A stretch of 36,669 nt of DNA from Candidatus Multivorans thiocomprendens (GTDB taxonomy: Bacteria; Acidobacteriota; Thermoanaerobaculia; Multivoradales; Multivoraceae). The notes below the pieces were generated by a model. The model saw only the letters and a list, made by a program, of their open reading frames with translations. It was not told where the DNA came from and did no database searches. Positions 33,625-36,669 of the stretch are shown here, in pieces. Location: NCBI GenBank assembly GCA_027493375.1, contig JAPVWO010000224.1, forward strand, positions 1 to 36,669, in the 5' to 3' direction. The translations under genes and the position numbers were made by a program. Within the stretch, counting starts at the first letter, position 1; each line of letters opens with the position of its first letter.

Positions 33625-34443
33625 GTGACGACCCGACGGATCGCGTCAACGCTCTGTGCTCTGCCAGCCCTGCTGGTGGCCGCTGCCGCGCACCTTCCGG
33701 CCCAGACCGCACACCCGGTGCTGAGCGGCTTCGCGCCCATCGACGATTACATCCTCGAGATCGACGGCGAAGCCGACACCGGCGCCAGGCTCTACCTCTC
33801 CCAACGGGCGGCCTCGATGCTGATCGTCAGCGACTCCCTGGGCGAGCCCATTCTGCTTTGGGCCCGCAGCATGGCGGTGGACCGGCTCCAGAGTTCCGAC
33901 CTCCTGGCGTCGGGGCCCGGCTACGACGTGGTCGCCGAGCCGGACAAGTCCTACCTCGGCGAGGCCACACCGGACCAGACCACGATCGTCCTGCCCATCG
34001 AGGGCCGGGACGTGAAGGTCCTTCCGCGGCCTCCCCTGGTCGGTGATCGCACCCTGGGCGAACTGCTCGGGCACTCACCCGGCTACCGAGCCGGCATGGA
34101 CGCTTTCCAGCCGAACGCCGCCGCCATGGCCGCACTCCGCGACAGCGAAGCGGCACGGGTCAGGGTCTTCTTCGGCTCCTGGTGCGGCGTCTGCAAGCAG
34201 GTGCTGCCGAACCTCCTCGAGGTCAACGCCGGACTTGAAGGCACCCAGGTCACCTTCGAGTACTACGGGCTGGCTTCCCCTCCGGCCGGGTGGGAAGACG
34301 CGGAAGTCAAGAGCAACGAAGTGACGGGCCTGCCGATGGCGATCGTCTATCGCAACGGCCAGGAGGTCGGCCGCTTCAGCGGGGCGAACGAGTTCGCCCA
34401 GCCCGCGCAGGTGCTGCAGAGCGTCCTCGCCGGCTCGCGGTAG
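33625..34443 (+). CDS. Exported thioredoxin-fold protein with WCGVC active site
   Basis: The 272-residue protein has a signal peptide (IASTLCALPALLVAAAAHLPAQ), an N-terminal region of about 145 residues without a recognised domain, and a C-terminal thioredoxin-like domain. That domain carries the active site W-C-G-V-C-K (Cys187, Cys190), and a cis-Pro at 237 (VTGLPMAIVYRNG). It should act as a periplasmic thiol-disulfide oxidoreductase or a cytochrome-maturation-like reductase. The N-terminal part contains a stretch DYILEIDGEADTGARLYLS of unknown meaning. The GTG start puts the signal peptide at the N-terminus. It is convergent with the regulatory-like protein gene, 9 bases away. Confidence 0.8.
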   Translation: MTTRRIASTLCALPALLVAAAAHLPAQTAHPVLSGFAPIDDYILEIDGEADTGARLYLSQRAASMLIVSDSLGEPILLWARSMAVDRLQSSDLLASGPGYDVVAEPDKSYLGEATPDQTTIVLPIEGRDVKVLPRPPLVGDRTLGELLGHSPGYRAGMDAFQPNAAAMAALRDSEAARVRVFFGSWCGVCKQVLPNLLEVNAGLEGTQVTFEYYGLASPPAGWEDAEVKSNEVTGLPMAIVYRNGQEVGRFSGANEFAQPAQVLQSVLAGSR

Positions 34444-34452
34444 GTCCCGAAG

Positions 34453-36669
34453 CTAGAGCCCGGCAACCCGGCCGTTCACGACCACCGGCTCCTCCAGGTT
34501 CCCCTGGCTACCGACATCGACCTCCGCACCCCACCGACGACCCGCGGCCCAGAAGGAAACCTCGTAGGCGCCGGGCGTCACGCAGCCGAGGCCGAGCCAG
34601 CCGGAATCGGAGAAACGCACGGCCTCGCGGGCGCCGGTCAGGTGGCTCGCGATCTCCGCGCCGGACTCGGTCGTTACGCTGAGGAAGGAGAGCGCCTCGC
34701 CGGCGCAGTCGGAGGCCGGGCATCGCAACTCGAGCAGGCGGCCGATCGGCAGCGATTCCCGCGCCGTGGCGGTGCTGCCCGCCTCAACGTTCACCCCAAG
34801 GCCGCCGGTGCAGGCTGCGCCATCGTTCCAGACCAGCGAGGTGTCACCGGCGGGCAAGTTCCGGCTGGCCTGTCCTGCCGCCGACGCCAGACTGGTGTTC
34901 ACCATGTCACCAGAGGCGTTGACGAAGTGAAGCCACGCACCGGCAGCCGGACTGCCGTCGGCGCGCTGGAGTTCGACTTCGAGTACGCCGGTCTCCGCGT
35001 CTTGAACACGCAACACCACGTGTGACGGCGGCTCGGTGCCGAGCGCGAGATCCTGAAACACGTTTCCCGCCCGGCTACTCCGGCCCTCCCTCACACGGGT
35101 CGGCGACACTCCCGCAGACGCCTTGAGGCGGTACGAGCCCGGCGGCGCCGGCGGTAACTCGAAGCGGCCATCGTCGCCGGCCTCCGCGTAGGCGACAGTA
35201 CGCCCGACGTCCCCGATCAGCGACACCTGGCCACCGATCGGCGCGCCGTTCACGTCGAGTAACTCGCCCGTCACCCGAACGCCGTTCAAATCCATCCGCG
35301 GCAGCGAGCCTTCGGGCCACAACCGTCCGACGTTGCCGCCCTCGGCACGCCAGGTCATCCACAGCAGGTCGGTCGGTGCTCCCGCCACCTCGAAGGCCCC
35401 GTCCGGGCCTACGGCGCCACCCACTGCCTGGGGCGGGATGCCCAGCACACGCTGCTGCCGGGACCCTCCAGGGCGTTGCGACACGATCTGGAGCTTGCCG
35501 GAGCTTCTCGACGGCTCGAACACTCGGCTGAAGGAAACGTGGCCGCCGGTCACCGGGCGACCGTCCATGACCAGGATGCTCTGGATGACCCGAGTCGCTA
35601 TGGCGACGCCGATCGTCTGCACCTCGGCCGGGCCTTCCTCGACCAGTACCTCCTGCGAAACGCGAAGCCTGCCCGAAGCGTCCAGAACCTCCAGTCGATA
35701 GACATCGGGTGCTGCCTCGAACTCCGCTCGCACTCTCGAGTCCTCCCCGCCGCGCTGACTCGTCTCTGCCTCCGCCGGTACCTGCAACGCCGCCTGGACG
35801 ATCGGCGCCTCGACCTCCCGGAACCGGTCCAGCAATCGAACCGTCCCGCCGTCGACCCCCACGACCTGCACGGCGACCGGGCGGCCGGAATCCAGCCAGG
35901 ATTCGCCCTGGTCGGCGAGCTCGTTCGCGCCCAGAACGATCAGCCGATCCGTGACCGGCACCTCCGGGCACTGCAGACGCAGGTGGTAGCGGCCCGCGCG
36001 GAGGCCGCCGAGCATGTAACCGCCTTCCGGATCGGACACCGTCACGTGACGCTGGCGCAGCATCAGGGCCGCGACGGCGCCCGCGCCGGGGGGAAGCAGC
36101 TCGACCAGGCAGCCGGCGGCGGGTTCCGCGCCCACCGCATCGAACAGACGCCCCTGCACGACCGCGCCTGAATCGAGGGCGATCAGGCCGAGTTCGATCT
36201 CACCGCCGGGTATGGGCGCGACGCGGATGAGCGAAGACTCGAGGTAGTTCTCGGCCCGGAACGAGAGGTCGACCGTCGTATCGACGCCGAAGGAAGGGCT
36301 GATCGGCACCAGCACCGGACCCTCGGCATCCTCGACGTCATGGGAAGCGCCGCCCATCCGGCCGACGGCGTTGGTCCGCATCGTGAAGTTGCGGATCGGT
36401 TCTCCGGCGGCGCCGACGAGTTCGACGCGCACTTCGCCGGCGCCGGCTGGAGCAGTGGCCGCCTCCGCGGCAGATTCTCCTCTGGCCACGAGTTCGAAGA
36501 CGACACGTGAGGCCCGCCGCCCCTGCTCGATGGCCTGCGAATCCGTATCGAACCCGGGCGCTTCAGCCGTCGCCCGGACGGTACCGGCCGGAAGACCCGC
36601 CAGCTCGAACGTGCCCCGCACACCGCTTTCCGCGCAGCGCCGCAAGGTTCCGAACCAGTCGGGCAGGCC
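34453..36669 (-). CDS. Large carboxypeptidase-regulatory-like repeat protein, 5' end beyond the window
   Basis: The open frame runs off the right edge with no start codon needed inside the window, so the N-terminus is missing; 738 residues are visible. They form many beta-sandwich modules with the signature of carboxypeptidase regulatory-like/DUF4480-type repeats, for example GTFELAGLPAGTVRATAEAP, GAEPAAGCLVELLPPGAG, GGYMLGGLRAGRYHLRLQCP, VNGAPIGGQVSLIGDVG and GRFELPPAPPGSYRLKASAG. Paired cysteines occur near the end (CTGG, LRCPASDCAG). Such proteins are exported and bind or display carbohydrate or protein ligands, and are numerous in Acidobacteriota. No catalytic domain is visible in the part present. 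A decayed relative lies at 25037-25786. Confidence 0.8.
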   Translation of the reverse strand, partial: GLPDWFGTLRRCAESGVRGTFELAGLPAGTVRATAEAPGFDTDSQAIEQGRRASRVVFELVARGESAAEAATAPAGAGEVRVELVGAAGEPIRNFTMRTNAVGRMGGASHDVEDAEGPVLVPISPSFGVDTTVDLSFRAENYLESSLIRVAPIPGGEIELGLIALDSGAVVQGRLFDAVGAEPAAGCLVELLPPGAGAVAALMLRQRHVTVSDPEGGYMLGGLRAGRYHLRLQCPEVPVTDRLIVLGANELADQGESWLDSGRPVAVQVVGVDGGTVRLLDRFREVEAPIVQAALQVPAEAETSQRGGEDSRVRAEFEAAPDVYRLEVLDASGRLRVSQEVLVEEGPAEVQTIGVAIATRVIQSILVMDGRPVTGGHVSFSRVFEPSRSSGKLQIVSQRPGGSRQQRVLGIPPQAVGGAVGPDGAFEVAGAPTDLLWMTWRAEGGNVGRLWPEGSLPRMDLNGVRVTGELLDVNGAPIGGQVSLIGDVGRTVAYAEAGDDGRFELPPAPPGSYRLKASAGVSPTRVREGRSSRAGNVFQDLALGTEPPSHVVLRVQDAETGVLEVELQRADGSPAAGAWLHFVNASGDMVNTSLASAAGQASRNLPAGDTSLVWNDGAACTGGLGVNVEAGSTATARESLPIGRLLELRCPASDCAGEALSFLSVTTESGAEIASHLTGAREAVRFSDSGWLGLGCVTPGAYEVSFWAAGRRWGAEVDVGSQGNLEEPVVVNGRVAGL

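Noticed and set aside
30123..33740. Open frame of about 1200 codons antisense to the indolepyruvate oxidoreductase gene
   Set aside because: It is a shadow of third-position GC bias; the opposite strand carries clear TPP and Fe-S motifs, and the antisense product has no recognisable domain.

Overview
The window is about 36.7 kb of very GC-rich (roughly two-thirds G+C) bacterial chromosome, densely coding on both strands, with no rRNA, tRNA, CRISPR array, insertion sequence or phage module that I could see. The gene set suggests a free-living or host-associated heterotroph, probably Acidobacteriota (a Thermoanaerobaculia-like marine or sponge-type lineage). The pointers are large carboxypeptidase-regulatory-like secreted proteins, a DUF3604 lipoprotein, tandem secreted 'IPRT..GKP(N/D)FSGNYDI' proteins, fused CaiB/BaiF CoA-transferases, a sulfatase and a one-chain indolepyruvate:ferredoxin oxidoreductase. 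This assignment is inference and only moderately secure.

Layout. 1-4628: 3' end of a CPBP-type membrane protease gene, a 34-bp-arm inverted repeat, a rhomboid-like membrane protein, an HD-domain hydrolase coupled to a secreted sulfatase, and ispG. 4669-11803: a large membrane-anchored LtaS/sulfatase-fold protein, a DUF3604 lipoprotein and two tandem paralogous secreted proteins. 11800-15738: a VOC protein and a fused two-domain CoA-transferase, divergent from an SDR dehydrogenase. 15800-18468: a FEN-like 5'-3' exonuclease translationally coupled to a full-length eukaryote-type methylenetetrahydrofolate reductase with its C-terminal SAM-binding domain. 18516-22450: a serine hydrolase overlapping a second fused CoA-transferase gene that is broken by two out-of-frame internal deletions. 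22550-24942: a secreted alpha/beta hydrolase coupled to an amidase. 25037-25786: decayed remains of a carboxypeptidase-regulatory-like gene. 25813-27476: a NoeA-like kinase-like/methyltransferase protein with a tiny membrane protein. 27572-28190: a VapBC-type toxin-antitoxin pair with promoter and operator. 28339-29881: SDR and enoyl-CoA hydratase. 30042-34443: indolepyruvate:ferredoxin oxidoreductase and a secreted thioredoxin-like protein. 34453-end: a large carboxypeptidase-regulatory-like protein cut by the window edge.

How genes fit together. Acyl-CoA and amino-acid catabolism dominates (CoA-transferases, SDRs, enoyl-CoA hydratase, indolepyruvate oxidoreductase, amidase), alongside export of hydrolases and binding proteins (sulfatase, serine hydrolase, alpha/beta hydrolase, regulatory-like repeat proteins). 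Housekeeping is limited to ispG and the folate reductase. Gene pairs are repeatedly joined by GTGA, ATGA or TAGTG overlaps. Many operon-leading start codons have a TANNNT hexamer only 7-9 nt upstream, which suggests leaderless transcription; others have a clear AAAGGAG Shine-Dalgarno.

Most notable: the eukaryote-type MTHFR retaining the SAM-contact residues of the human enzyme, its coupling to a FEN-like nuclease, the kinase-like/methyltransferase fusion with its small YLDPASGS membrane partner, the widespread near-leaderless promoters, and the unexplained 175-bp palindromic element near the left end.
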